Below are positions 9,191 to 20,271 of a stretch of 64,000 nucleotides of DNA, one piece after another (position 1 is the first letter of the stretch; every line of letters begins with the position of its first letter). The notes under the pieces are model-generated. The model did no database searches. It saw only the letters and a program-made list of their open reading frames with translations, and had not been told where the DNA came from. The DNA lies in NCBI GenBank assembly GCA_010094025.1, contig ML991850.1:62001-126000 (forward strand), given 5' to 3'. This DNA comes from Viridothelium virens. Taxonomy: Eukaryota; Ascomycota; Dothideomycetes; Trypetheliales; Trypetheliaceae. Both the position numbers and the translations under genes were made by a program.

Positions 9191-12100
9191 ATGGCATCTC
9201 ACGAAACGCCATGTGCCTGCTTGAGATCTGATTTTGAAGCGGATATACGTCAAAAGCTTGATGATGATTTAAGACGTCTCATAGACCGTGTTCAAGCCGT
9301 CACCAACGTTCCAGATGCTTGCGCCGAGTTTAGGTTGATCGGCCGCAAGAAGCGTGGTCTTATTCAGGCGACGCCCACTGTACTGATAACCTGTTACACG
9401 AAGGAGTGTCAGCAAGCCGTCAAAAAGCACTTCCAATCCAAAGAACGGCCCAACTACTTATTGAGTTTTGGAAAGCCCGTCTTGGTCAGATTGCAAAGCC
9501 CTCGACTCCGGTGGGCCGCTCAAAGCGAGCCCCATATCCCAACAGGGCCACTACCTGAAGAAATTAAAATAACGGATCCCACCGATGTGCACGTTAGCTT
9601 TGAAAGCATCACAAATAGCGAATCAATAGCTGGTTCTCTGATGAAGTTTGAGTTTGCAAGTGGAAGCGGACGCAAAGCTCGTTACTCCCGTTTGGGTGGA
9701 GTTATCGATATTGACGGCGTAGCTCACATGTTGACCACTGCGCACGCTTTCGTCACACCCGCGGCACAGGTCGATCGAGCTACAACTCCGGATCAAGAAT
9801 CAGCCGATGCCAGTGACAACGATGTGCTGTACATCAACTCGGAAAGCGAGACTCATGACGTGGAGGATCCATCAGATGCAGAAAGCACAGCTGAAGAAGA
9901 ACCTTCCAATGTCTCGAACGTCTCAAATTGGTCCGCGACCAGTGATGTTGGAGTCTGGGTATGTGGCAAAGACCATGGTGGTGAAGTAGAAAACGGCGCC
10001 TTGAGCTCGGACGTGCATGGTTCAGACTGGGCAGTCTTCAAGACCTCTAGCGCATACTCAGATAGAAACACATACAGCTATCACGCTCCCGAGGGACCGC
10101 CTGAAGTCATATCAATTTGCTCTATCGCTGGAGGTAGTGCCGATGACCTCTGCGGCGATGCGCTCGTGTTGGGCAGCCGTTCACGCGTCCTTCCCGGATA
10201 TGTGCACAAATCTAGAGTCTCAATGTACAGTAACGGTGACGTATTCCATCTACACCAAATTCGTATGGAGGCAGAACTTGGTATGTACACATACTTTTGC
10301 CATTCCGTACCCTTTCAGACGTCCCTAACGTGCTTGTTCTAGATTTTGCTCTCTCGGGTTCGTGGGTTGTCCGGGGCTCTTCTCTCCTTGGTATCGTCGT
10401 TATGGCCGACGACGAAGCGAAGGCACTTTACATGATTCCGGCCCAACAGACGTTTATGAGCATCAAAGCTACCCTTGGGGCTCAGTCGGTTGGGCTCAAG
10501 CAGACATCTCCTACCCCACGAGAATTAGCAGTTCGTCGTTCAGCGAAGAATGTCCAGGCTATTAATTCCAGTGACTCTTCTCCATCGCTACCGGGAAGTG
10601 AACCATTTGGAACGCCGCCAGATGCCATCCCTGGAATACAAGAAAGTGTAAGAGACTTTAAGGACTCGTCACAACGATGGCAGATCATCCATCGCGTCCG
10701 CCGCCACGAAGCATGGTCATCCTCGGTGGTAACTAAAAGCGTGGGACAATGGGATCTATGGCTTGACAAGCCTCGTTGGCGCCGTGAACCGGAAATTTCT
10801 CGGTACGACGAGGAGTCTATTGGAGACCCACAAGCAAGTGTTGCCCCCGTGTCTCTTAGGGGATCAATTCCGATCCCAGATGTCAATACCTATCTCTATC
10901 ACCACAGGAATACCTTGTTCGTTGTCATCCGAGACTATGAACAGAATACCCGCCAGCCATTCCTATGGGGAGACATTCCGTCCTCAAGAGATATGATGGC
11001 CCTCGCTGAAAAGGATGGTCCGCCGCCTTCAAGTGAGATGGTCTCGATCGTTTCCACCGATCTCTACAAGGTCTGTGACAAGATGTTTACCCTACTCCCC
11101 TACCGACCCAACAGCTTCAGACCCAAGCATAAGTACCAGCTAAACGCACCATATCTCTCGATCTATCATTCTCGCAAATCACTTAAGCAATGTGCTTTAC
11201 AGCTTGGTCCTCAAGAACTCGAGATTTGGGAAGTACTTATCAGATATATACTGGAGACTTATGGCGGCGATTATGAGAAAGCGGACAAGTTAATCTCGGA
11301 AGGGCGGATTACGAAATCGTTTCTCCCGTATCTGTTTAAGCCAAAGCAACACATGGTCCGAAATAATAATGGGGTCTTGCGAGCCTACAAGTCTGATTCC
11401 TGGCTGAAAGTTTCGAAAAGAAGACTGATTGCGGAACGAGACAATGACAGTGGAGATGAAATTTCATCTCCAGGTAATGGTGGCCTATCTAGCCTATCTG
11501 AGAAAGACAACAGCTCTTCTCCTGGAGATGAAGAAGCCTTAACCCCGTATTTTTCCACTGATGAGGAAGACGAAAACCAGTGCACTTATGAAGTCATCTC
11601 TTGGGCTGTTCAAAGTCACTACTGGGAATTCGATGGAGAATTCTATGTCAAGTCAGAAAAATTTGACATCCCATGGACTTGGTCAAATGAAGACATGGTT
11701 CCGATCAGTGAACTGAGTTTGTATCCACTTGATTCGGCCGAATTATCCGTCCGCGATTCACTTGTGACTAGAGGGCGTCGGTTTTGGAGCTGCCGCAAAC
11801 AATGTTATGTCGCATACAAAGGCAAGGACGGCCGTCAGGCAAGTATCAACCTACCAATGGCGCAATTGGAACTGACAATTGAGCCTACAGACAGATGCAA
11901 GGTATATTATTGATACAATGACATTCAACATGATTCACCACAGACACCAAAAGCTCCCAGCCAGCCGCAGAAGGCTTGATGCGGCATCATTCCGGCCTGA
12001 TGAACTATTCTTTACACTTCTCCCAGCCGAAATTATGGGATTCAGTTTACTTACGAAAATTTGGGGTAAGTAAATTGCTGACTACCGTTGCAACGTTCGA

Positions 12101-12962
12101 CTAAAGTTTTTTTTCAGCCTCTTTAAAAATTGATAGAATAGAAGAAGTTCAATGGAACAACGAAGCTTTTGAAAGGCTCGTAATACCCGATCAGACCAAG
12201 GAACTAATAAGAGCTCTCGTCGACAATCACTCGGACGCTGAAGAGCACGATCTCATTGCTGGAAAGGGAAAAGGGCTGCTTATACTCTTACACGGAGCTC
12301 CCGGTGCGGGTAAAACATTCACAGCGGAGTGCGTAGCTGAAAAGGTAGAAAAGCCACTATATCAGGTGTCATGTGGTGAAATTGGCACTGATCCAAGCGA
12401 GTTGGAGAGATATCTGGGATACGTATTCGACCAAGCTAACAGATGGGACTGCATTGTGCTTCTGGACGAAGCAGATGTCTTCCTACAGCAGAGGGATCTC
12501 TCGGACCTACAGCGAGACTCACTAGTCTCTGCCTTTCTTCGAATACTGGAGTACTACAGCGGAATACTTATGTTAACCACGAATCGGGTAGGTATCTTCG
12601 ATGAAGCTGTCGTATCCAGGATCACACTCGCCCTCCATTATACCGTCCTCGGTAACGAGCAGCGGGGGATGATCTGGTCAAATTTCTTCAACCTCTTGGA
12701 AAAAGGGGAGACCGGACTTGAAGTCGACTTTGATGATCTGCGTCTCCACCTTCGTGATCTTGCAGAGAAGGCCATGAACGGCAGACAGATTCGAAATGTC
12801 ATTACTACAGCCAGACAGCTTGCAAAGTTTAGAAGGCAGCAACTCGATTTTGGGATAATACAGCAAGTTCTCGGGGTTTCTGGCAAATTTGATCAATACT
12901 TGAATGAGGTGCGGAATGGCTTGGATGACACTGAGGCCGCTCGAATGAGAGGGTCTCGTTGA
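9191..12962 (+). CDS. Trypsin-like protease / DUF7025-like / AAA+ ATPase fusion protein
   Basis: Four exons, 9191-10280, 10343-11838, 11891-12065 and 12118-12962, give 1201 residues in phase throughout. Residues 1-110 form a helical N-terminal domain. Residues about 150-410 form a trypsin-like domain: H185 in LTTAHAF, D279 in SDWAVF, and S368 in FALSGSWVVRG, followed by LLGIVVMADD and ALYMIPAQQTF, the usual end of fungal 'GDSGSWV' proteases. The residues before the serine are Ala-Leu instead of Gly-Asp. Residues about 600-880 match the DUF7025-type region that precedes fungal AAA ATPases. The AAA+ module has Walker A GAPGAGKT at 980-987, Walker B IVLLDEADVF (D1037, E1038) and sensor-1 TTNR at 1074-1077, then a lid. 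Intron 2 (11839-11890) has a GC donor (CAG|GCAAGT). Without it, the conserved ARYIIDTMTFN block falls in the wrong frame. A role as a sensor ATPase coupled to proteolysis is inference. Confidence 0.82.
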
Positions 12963-13691
12963 TACGCCCCCAACAAGTCAGGCTTCTAATGTATACCTTA
13001 TACATATGACACACTTGGCAACATTTGTTTCAAATTCTATAGTCTCTGACATGAGAATCTTAAGAGACTGCATATATGTGAAATCCATTCATAGGAATGA
13101 GAGAATCAACTAATCATTTGCTCTCCGTTTTGGGGACGCCCATTTTCTTGCGGAGCAATTTCAAGGTCTTAAAAGCGCTCGGTAAGTTAGCATCTGGGGG
13201 AGACGGTAAGTTTCATTTGGCTTGTCGTCTTCCTATTCCTGCTGGTTTCATCCTCATGTCTGGAAGTGGAAAATTTGCCCTAACCTGTGAGGCTGGTACA
13301 CTTATTCGCGCAACCTGTCAATTCATTTTGATACCGTGTTTATGAAGACGGAGGTCTTTCTTGATGTTCAATCCAAATTGTGATGGTATCCAGTTAGAGC
13401 GAATCAACGGAGCAACATCAATGATCCTTGGGAGACAACCAAAAACTGAGCTGGTGAAAGAATTGCGGGTCCTTCATTGACTTTTCTCCTGGAATTTGAC
13501 CTGGTCATTTTGGGGAAAGGGAGAATGATAGCCGTAAGAAACTTGAAGCAGAAGACATCATACAAGACGAAATAGTGAAGGAACACAATCCTCGAGCTCA
13601 AAAGATAGTTGGAGCTATAAATTACATGACATCTTGACCTACTGGTTGGACGAGCCAAGAGTAGGGATCATGGTTGACGTCTAGTCAACCT
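12963..13691. other. Intergenic between convergent genes
   Basis: The 3' flanks of the AAA+ fusion gene and VTC1. No gene-like frames beyond short unsupported ones. Confidence 0.55.
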
Positions 13692-14137
13692 TTATGTATG
13701 GCTCCCAGCAGCTCCCGTAACTCTCAGCACAAAATTGACAATGACTGCTGCTAAAAGCGCAACAGCGAGCACCGTTGGTCCATATCGATCATCAAATCCA
13801 CCCTGACCCCGTTTCCGTATGCTCTGTGCCCTCCAGTGGAAGGTGAAGAGGGCATATATCATGGTGGCCATGGCAACGAGAGTGAAGAGTCCCGCGCTGA
13901 TTTGACCGACCTTGTCGCCGAAGTTGAGGAGGCCAATTGCAAGGCCACCAAGGATGACGGTGAAGTTAAGCCATGAGAGGAAAGTTCGTTCGTTCGCAAA
14001 GAAGACTTTGGGTTCGACGCGGGTAGGTAGAGCGATACGCTTGCCTAGAACTGAACGATTAGTCCTGGAGCCGAATGAGATCGATCATGTCCAACATGCG
14101 TACCGGGAGCTGTCTGGAGAAGAGGCTGGCTTGACAT
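13692..14137 (-). CDS. VTC1: Vacuolar transporter chaperone subunit Vtc1
   Basis: Two exons, 14137-14104 and 14044-13692, give 128 residues, close to the 129 of yeast Vtc1. The 59-base intron (GTACGC donor, GACTAAT branch, TTCTAG acceptor) splits a glycine codon: [24 protein letters not shown]. The family signature is unmistakable: [20 protein letters not shown], then three membrane helices at about residues 33-54, 60-80 and 101-119, with the conserved [11 protein letters not shown] loop and [12 protein letters not shown]. Vtc1 is the small membrane subunit of the VTC complex, which makes polyphosphate and moves it into the vacuole; its basic residues contribute to the polyphosphate channel. 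It is head-to-head with the dynein light chain gene. Confidence 0.95.
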
Positions 14138-14656
14138 TATGACCACTTTTTCCTGGAGCTAATAGCAATAGACAAAGAACAAGTGGTGACGATTATCAGT
14201 AAGAGCGATGGAATGTATGGAGAAGACCTAAAGCTACCTAGGCATTTGAGAAGTTTGATAGTTGGAAAGACGTTTTGCTCTTCGGCGGGGCTAAGCATGG
14301 GGAAAGAGGAGGTGGCCGATATTTGTACCGTAGTGGGGATCTTGTAGCTTAAGAGGAACAAGGATACTCATCAATGTCCACTCCTTGGGATTCATTGCTT
14401 TCCTTTCCCCCAATTGTTGAATATCCAGTGCATACTGTCTATGGTCTCTGAAATTACTGGAGAAGTCCTCCAGGCGTGGAGAATTCGAGATTACAATAGT
14501 GTATCGGCCACCTCCAATGTCACCAACCCTGGAGGCTTTATCTACGGCGAACTGCAGAAGCTAGAACCACAACCACCAAACATCGCCCCTCCACTGTAAA
14601 CAATCATCAGACGATCCACAGCCCGGAATCTGATTGAGTAGCATCACATCTGCAAA
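14138..14656. promoter_or_regulatory. Divergent promoter region, VTC1 / Tctex dynein light chain
   Basis: About 520 bases between two outward-facing start codons. It must hold both 5' regions. No coding exon or clear factor site is seen. Confidence 0.4.
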
Positions 14657-15316
14657 ATGTCTGAATCAGTACGATACCATACAAAGGCCCTGCAACCAAC
14701 TGGAACGCTAAATCTCATCAGCCCGTGTCGACTACCCGATTGAAGCAAATAGCAACAGACGTGGGTTGCTCGTTGACTGCAGCTAATGATCATTCTCACG
14801 ATAATACAGGCTTGTGACTCTGCACTTGGGACTGTCGAAGGATACTCTCATTCACGGACATCAGAGTGGAATGAGACCATTATTGTAAGCGACACCGCCT
14901 CTGCAGACCGCCAGCCGCTCTGTTAGGTAGTATGCATAACTCACCATTGCCTTTGCTAGAACAAAATCCTCCAATCCCTAATCTCTGAGACTTCGTCGAA
15001 TGGCAATCCACCCACGTTCAAATACGCTGTGAACAGCACCATCATTCAGCACCTCTCAGACCCTCGGCCACAACCAATTAGCACATCTAATGCCTCCACA
15101 CAAGGAACTGAGGGATCCACAGCCGAGAATGAGACACCCTCAGAGACTCCGAGTGGGACTGTGACCAGCGGACAGAAGGTGGGTAGAAGAGGTATGCATA
15201 GCGCCACCGGAGCATTTTGGAATAATGAGAAAGATGGAATGTGGAGCTTCAAATATGATGGTGGGGAGAAAAAGGGTATGGATGTCGTGGTGTGTGTGCT
15301 TTGGATTGCGGTTTGA
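14657..15316 (+). CDS. Tctex-type dynein light chain
   Basis: Four exons, 14657-14668, 14722-14760, 14810-14884 and 14960-15316, give 160 residues. The first exon codes only MSES. All introns are about 50-75 bases with clear branch sites and lie in phase 0. The order TTRLKQIATDACDSAL, HSRTSEWNETIINKILQSL, FKYAVNSTIIQ, GMHSATGAFWNNEKDGMWSF and VVVCVLWIAV is the Tctex1/DYNLT fold from end to end. The protein binds dynein intermediate chain and helps attach cargo. It is longer than typical Tctex1 (about 110-150 residues) because a Ser/Thr/Glu-rich insert of roughly 40 residues lies between the NSTIIQHLSD strand and RRGMHSA. The ATG was chosen by exon phase. Confidence 0.92.
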
Positions 15317-15571
15317 GAAATGATATGTGTAAGAGAGATCAGTTCAACAATGTGCTTTTGGACTATATTGTATAAGATACATATGCTCTCGAGGTAATTA
15401 TGCACAACGATTTCGATGATCCACAGATACAGATGGTTGATCATGCCAGATAAAGCAGCATCTTTGCACAAGTATACGACTTGGGAAAGGTGGCGCAGGC
15501 AACCTGGGTCCAAGCCTATTCTCCTTGTGAACATCCCCATGACTGGTAATTCCAGCAATTCCAAGCTCACC

Positions 15572-16530
15572 TCAAGTACTCATCTTAAACCCTCCATTCG
15601 CACATATGACGCTTCCCGTACACCACGCACTCTCCTCTCCCACCAACATCCCCACAATCCCCGCAATCTCGCCCTCATACCCCGGCCTTCCCCCATTCTT
15701 CTCCGCATCCCTCACAAACTCCTCTCGATCAATCCCCTCCCGCACCCTCGCCAACGGCGTATTCCGCATCCACCAACTCATCTGCTCCTGAAACGCCGCA
15801 TCATTCCCACCATACATATCCGTAGCCACAGGCCCAGGGTTCACCGCATTCACCGTCGCCCTCTCGCTCAACTCCCGACTCCACGTACGCGTCATCGCCT
15901 CCAGCGCCGCCTTCGTCCCACCATAGATGCTCTGCCGCGGGAACCCCAAGCTCGAACTCACGCTCGACAGGTTCACCACGCGGCCGCTGCGGTCGTGCGG
16001 CAGGTACGGCTCCGCGGCCTGCATCAGCAGCAGCGGGCCACGCACGTTCACGTTGTACTGTCGCGCGAACTCCGCGCTGTCGATCTCCGAGATGGATCGG
16101 TTTTGCGCGACCCCCGCGTTGTTGATGATGATGGATAGCGTGAAGGCGCCGGTTTTAGGGTGCGAGAAGTGGTTCTTTGCGACGGAGACGAGGTGCGCGG
16201 GACCGCTTTCGGAGCCCATGTCGGCTTGGACGGGGATGGCGGTGACGGAATGCGTGTCTTGGAGGTGGGTGGCGAGGTCGGCGGTCTTTTGGGTGGAGGA
16301 GGGCGAGGTGTAGTTCATGAGGAGGGAGCAGCCTTTGGCGGCGAGGTTGTCGCAGATGGCGGCGCCGATGCCTGTTGTTGAGGTTAGATCTGGAGATGAG
16401 AGAGGGAGGTGCGCCTTTAATTGCCTCTTGATCCTCCTGTTACAATTGCGACTTTCCCCTCCAATGGCCTCCTTGCTGCGCTACTACCTAGGTTCGTAGA
16501 TGCCATTCGCGTTGCCGTTGGTCTAGACAT
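15572..16530 (-). CDS. Short-chain dehydrogenase/reductase (SDR)
   Basis: Two exons, 16530-16425 and 16371-15572, give 301 residues. The NAD(P)-binding TGGSRGIG motif is split across the junction after SRG. The intron (16372-16424) starts GCAATT, ends ACAACAG and has a TCTAAC branch, so it appears to be a GC-AG intron; no GT donor rescues the motif. The other classical SDR marks are INNAG (about 117-121), catalytic Ser in NLSSVSS (about S171), Y184-x3-K188 in YGGTKAALE, and the substrate-loop NPGPVATDMYG. The ending ICANGGF is typical of the 3-oxoacyl-ACP-reductase-like branch. The substrate cannot be read from sequence. About 24 residues precede the Rossmann fold; a second ATG lies 8 codons in. 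The gene is convergent with the dynein light chain. Confidence 0.88.
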
Positions 16531-17349
16531 GATGTGGAATTGCGGCAAGGGAAGCTTGAGTCTGGACTTGAACTTCTTCTGAACCAACTCATTGACACAC
16601 ACTCGCTGACAGTAAGAGCGCGTCTCGGCGCACTGTTTGGTAGAGATTTTGAGATGTGACGAGGGTTGGAGTTGCCCCGCAACTAATCGAGGGGTGGGTC
16701 TCTTCGACAGCATTATGCAGATAAGATAATAAAAGAAAGTCAAACTGAATATACTTCTCTAGAAGAATCTGAGGTACATATAGAAAGGCGATTGGATAAT
16801 GTACGAAAAGAATCTCAACTTGTCGAAGGCAAGAAAGAGAAGGTACCTATTTTCTATAAAGTATCTACCTAGGCCTAGGTACCTGGGGTCACGGACTATT
16901 TTCTCCCGCGGCAAACATTCCCCCTCTAGTGCCTCCCCCTCCTTCGGAGTAATTTCCGGTTCCTGAAATTATCTTAACCTACGGTGGCACTGGTGGTACC
17001 GTACCGTGTGCCTACGAGAGTGACTACCTAGATTGAGGTCAGAAACTTTTGCAATTTTTTCCTTAACGTTATTGGCGAATTTCAACGCATTAACTTTTGG
17101 CCACTGCCGCAGCTTGATCACATCCAAGTGTATGGAGACTCAAATAGTGAGCTTACAAAGCTAATGTATTATTCTGAGATACTCTATAGGTGATGACTAT
17201 TAGATATGAGAGAATCACAGACACACAGACCAGCCCGCCAGTCCCAAAAGAGCAGAATACCGGATGCCAAGTTCAAGATGGCCCATGCCACTCGACGTCC
17301 AAGCTGACGTTCCTGACGTCTTAAGCCAGCAAAATCAGCATCGCCGCCA
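16531..17349. other. Intergenic with TACCTA-rich palindromes
   Basis: Upstream of the SDR gene. It contains a TACCTA/TAGGTA-rich stretch at about 16840-16895 and no supported gene. Confidence 0.5.
16866..16881. repeat. Perfect 16-base palindrome
   Basis: TACCTAGGCCTAGGTA reads the same on both strands. Similar TACCTA/AGGTA words recur upstream of MET6 at about 59340-59400. It could be a dimeric factor site or simply a common low-complexity word in this genome. Confidence 0.5.
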
Positions 17350-17715
17350 TCAGCCAAAAGTGCCGTCTTGGCTCTTCACGCTCGTTCGATGGCACTCCAA
17401 ATTACATAAGCGAGCATGGGAACAGCATCCTAGGAGACGGACGGGGGCCCAATTGAGGACTCGTTTTGCATAGTTGCTGCGGTTGGTACGCCGCTGAAGC
17501 TTATCCTGGTCGTGCTTCTGCTCGCGTAGCTCCCGGGCCCGCGCTGCCTCCTTCTCTATACATTTGTCGCAGTTCCAAGTGACGTTTATATCCTGTCCGT
17601 ACGTGATGTCGGCTTCAGAACAATTCGCCTGCCTTTTTTTCGCCTCGGTGCATCTTGAGGTTTGTATCTTGAGTATATGTCCGCATGCATATTTGAAAAT
17701 GGTCCTGTTGCACAT
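17350..17715 (-). CDS. Small Cys-rich, probably zinc-binding protein (first of two)
   Basis: A single exon of 121 residues. The N-terminal 55 residues carry cysteines at 2, 11, 22, 32, 49 and 52 plus His 13, in the arrangement MCNRTIFKYACGH ... WNCDKC. This is followed by a charged helix (EKEAARARELREQKHDQDK). The same spacing recurs in the gene at 20272-20541. Proteins starting MC-x-x-I-x-x-Y-x-x-CGH are common unannotated small proteins in filamentous ascomycetes. The Cys/His layout suggests a zinc fold, not an extracellular disulphide protein, since there is no signal peptide. The last 40 residues look less constrained and may be partly mis-framed. Function unknown. Confidence 0.6.
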   Translation of the reverse strand: MCNRTIFKYACGHILKIQTSRCTEAKKRQANCSEADITYGQDINVTWNCDKCIEKEAARARELREQKHDQDKLQRRTNRSNYAKRVLNWAPVRLLGCCSHARLCNLECHRTSVKSQDGTFG

Positions 17716-20271
17716 CTTGATGTAATAGTGCTAAGCTCAGAATGCCCTACAGGTTCGAGTTAGTCTGGTCAATCATTTCTTTGTATATGTATAGGTAGAC
17801 ACATGGCATGGGAAATAATGAGACGAGATAATGATGAGCCATGCCCACTTACGTTTGAGGGTGGCAGAGCTAAGGCCGGACTGGACTAAGTATGGTCTTT
17901 TCTTTAGAATGACAACACGATTATTCCCGATGATCGGTCGATTTGTCGCAAATGCAGTATCTCAAAAGAATTCTTGGAGGGGCTCCAATCGCTTCTTATA
18001 CTTCTTCTCAGTGAGCAAGGAGGGATCTTACATTGATCAATGGGGAACAACTGTGAGCAATACGTTGTCAATACTGAGAAGCTAAAGGATGAATGTCTTC
18101 GACGACTGAGCAAAGACCGAAATTACTAGGTCTTGTAGTGACTACGGGGGAATTACAAAGACCATACTATGACTACTTGTGAAAAGAGTAATTGAAAGAG
18201 AGTCACTGGCATTGCAAGCCAGTGAACAAGTGGAAATCATAAACACACATCCCGCGCGATGTTGACAATAGATGGCAAACAATCAACTGAGTCAAAATCA
18301 TGCTGGTGACATGATGACAAACAGCCACGGCTGACCATAAGGTCTCCATGCATTGGAGATCATTGGAAGCGGCGCAATGATAAGAGGAGTCGAGACTCGA
18401 AGTGCCGGTGATTCATAGTAAGAGTAAATATGTACAATCGGACTATGAATGGGATTTGAGTGGAAACATAATACCTACGGTTTCTAGCTGACGAGCAGTG
18501 AAGCCTAATGCAAGACAGAGTCAACATTCATTAGTATGGAGGGTCGGTGAATAAGTACATGTTTTGAACATAACGTCTTGCCTGATCGTGGGTTGAACAT
18601 TGATCGCTCTGGGAAACACAATGTCCGCTCTTCATCATATCATCATCTTGTTTCATGAAACAGGTAGAGTATTTGATGAGCTAATGAGCCGCTGATTGTC
18701 CTGCAAGCACTCCAAATAAGATTTGTCGGTTGGGGAAGCTGTTGACAAGTGAAATCCGACCCTTAATAATACACCGTCTTCTATACAAAATGCCGACCTG
18801 GAAAACATCAGAATGAATTCGTTCTCCAAGCTAGCTTCAGCAAAATGACTTGTCCCAAGCTCAAGTTGGACTAATGTTGACGTTGCTGAAGGGAGGGGGG
18901 AACGAACTCCATTACCAGTTGATCGAAGACTCCGCATGGAAGGATACGTAACAGAAATGCCGGAATAGACATCAGGTCAGTCATGACATATCTCAGCAAC
19001 CTAAGCTCGAAGGAAGACTATTGCGGTAGCCAGCAGGTTGGCCCTAAAAGGTATCAACGCTGGGCCAAAACATATGAGCTCAATCTGTACGCTGCAGGTC
19101 ACCTCATCTTATCCCTGTCTGTAGAGTCGGCAGAATGGTTCGGCACTCAATACCAAAGTGTACCAGAAATTGGAGTCCCAGAAACAGAATCAGTAGTGGC
19201 TCCTTAGGTCGGTGCAAGCTTGTGCGTTTAGATCTCTAGGGAGCCACATTCGAGATGCTGTGAATAAGAAAAGGTCTGCTCATAAGATGATAACGTTAAT
19301 TTTGCCGAGCGTAGTGGAAAGTGGAGCTGGAAATGTTGGCCCTGAAGCAGTTGTGAAGTGGCTATTTTAGGATCTTTGCGTGCAAGTGATTGGTTGAATA
19401 GGCTCCATCTACGAAGGAGACTCATCGTCGACTGATGCTGACATATCATTGACTGAAAATCGATTGGAGAGTGAGACGAAAAATAGAGAGTGATGCTGTT
19501 GAAACAAGATCATAAGGTAGGGTGCCTTTGGATGCAATCCGCAAGGTCCATAATGGCCTGCCAATCAGCTTGCTCGTGAAGACAAAAGTGCTCACCTTCT
19601 CTTGTCTAGCCCTTAATTAATGTCTGGGAAGAAAATGACGAGATGGGACGATATGTATTGACGGCGGGCGCTATACTCAGGGGGAAAAGCCAAAGACAAC
19701 TGAATACCAACGCAACGTTTTTTTCCAAGGGAGATTAGGTTAGATCTATGCTAATAGGGAGTAGACAGCCTCAAATAAGGACTTGGCAATGGATACTCTA
19801 CAAAGCTTCCTGTTACCTGCGAGTGAATAAAAGCGTATATAAACAATGCAAGATAAGAGGCATGAGGTGGCTAATTAAAGCATGGACTTAGACATCCTCA
19901 TTCAGAGTTCCTCAGGACGGTTCCAAGCAACTTGAAGAAGTGGTCAAGGATCGCAAGTATATCTTGCCAGATATATTCCAGGGAAGCAAAAGCAAGAAAA
20001 GTAGAAACTCCCGGTAACACTAAGTTCACATCAGTGTTAAATTACACAAGCCCAAAGCAATGTCAGAGCCAGCTCATGAATTGGAGAAAGGAAGGAGAAT
20101 ACAAATGGAGAAGAGGATTTAAGAGAAAAGAAATTGAGCAATGAGAGGATTAAGAGGGAGGAATTCCGCAGTAATTGAGTACCAATGAAGCGAGGCAAGA
20201 CGAGTGGCTCAACACTGATCCAACATGCCCATGCCACTCTTCTACCTCTCCCATGATCGATTCGCATCCCT
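17716..20271. other. Gene-poor stretch, 2.6 kb
   Basis: No frame with a recognisable pattern and no convincing splice-linked exons on either strand. Short open frames at 17831, 18653, 18983 and 19228 look like chance. It separates two related Cys-rich genes on the same strand. Confidence 0.5.

Noticed and set aside
11902-11943. Alternative GT-AG intron in the protease-ATPase gene
   Set aside because: Would be 42 bases and leads to a frame that stops within 12 codons, losing the conserved block before the AAA module.
15416-16138. 240-residue plus-strand open frame rich in Arg, His and Pro
   Set aside because: It is antisense to the SDR gene, whose catalytic motifs are clear on the other strand; the composition is typical of a shadow frame of GC-rich coding DNA.
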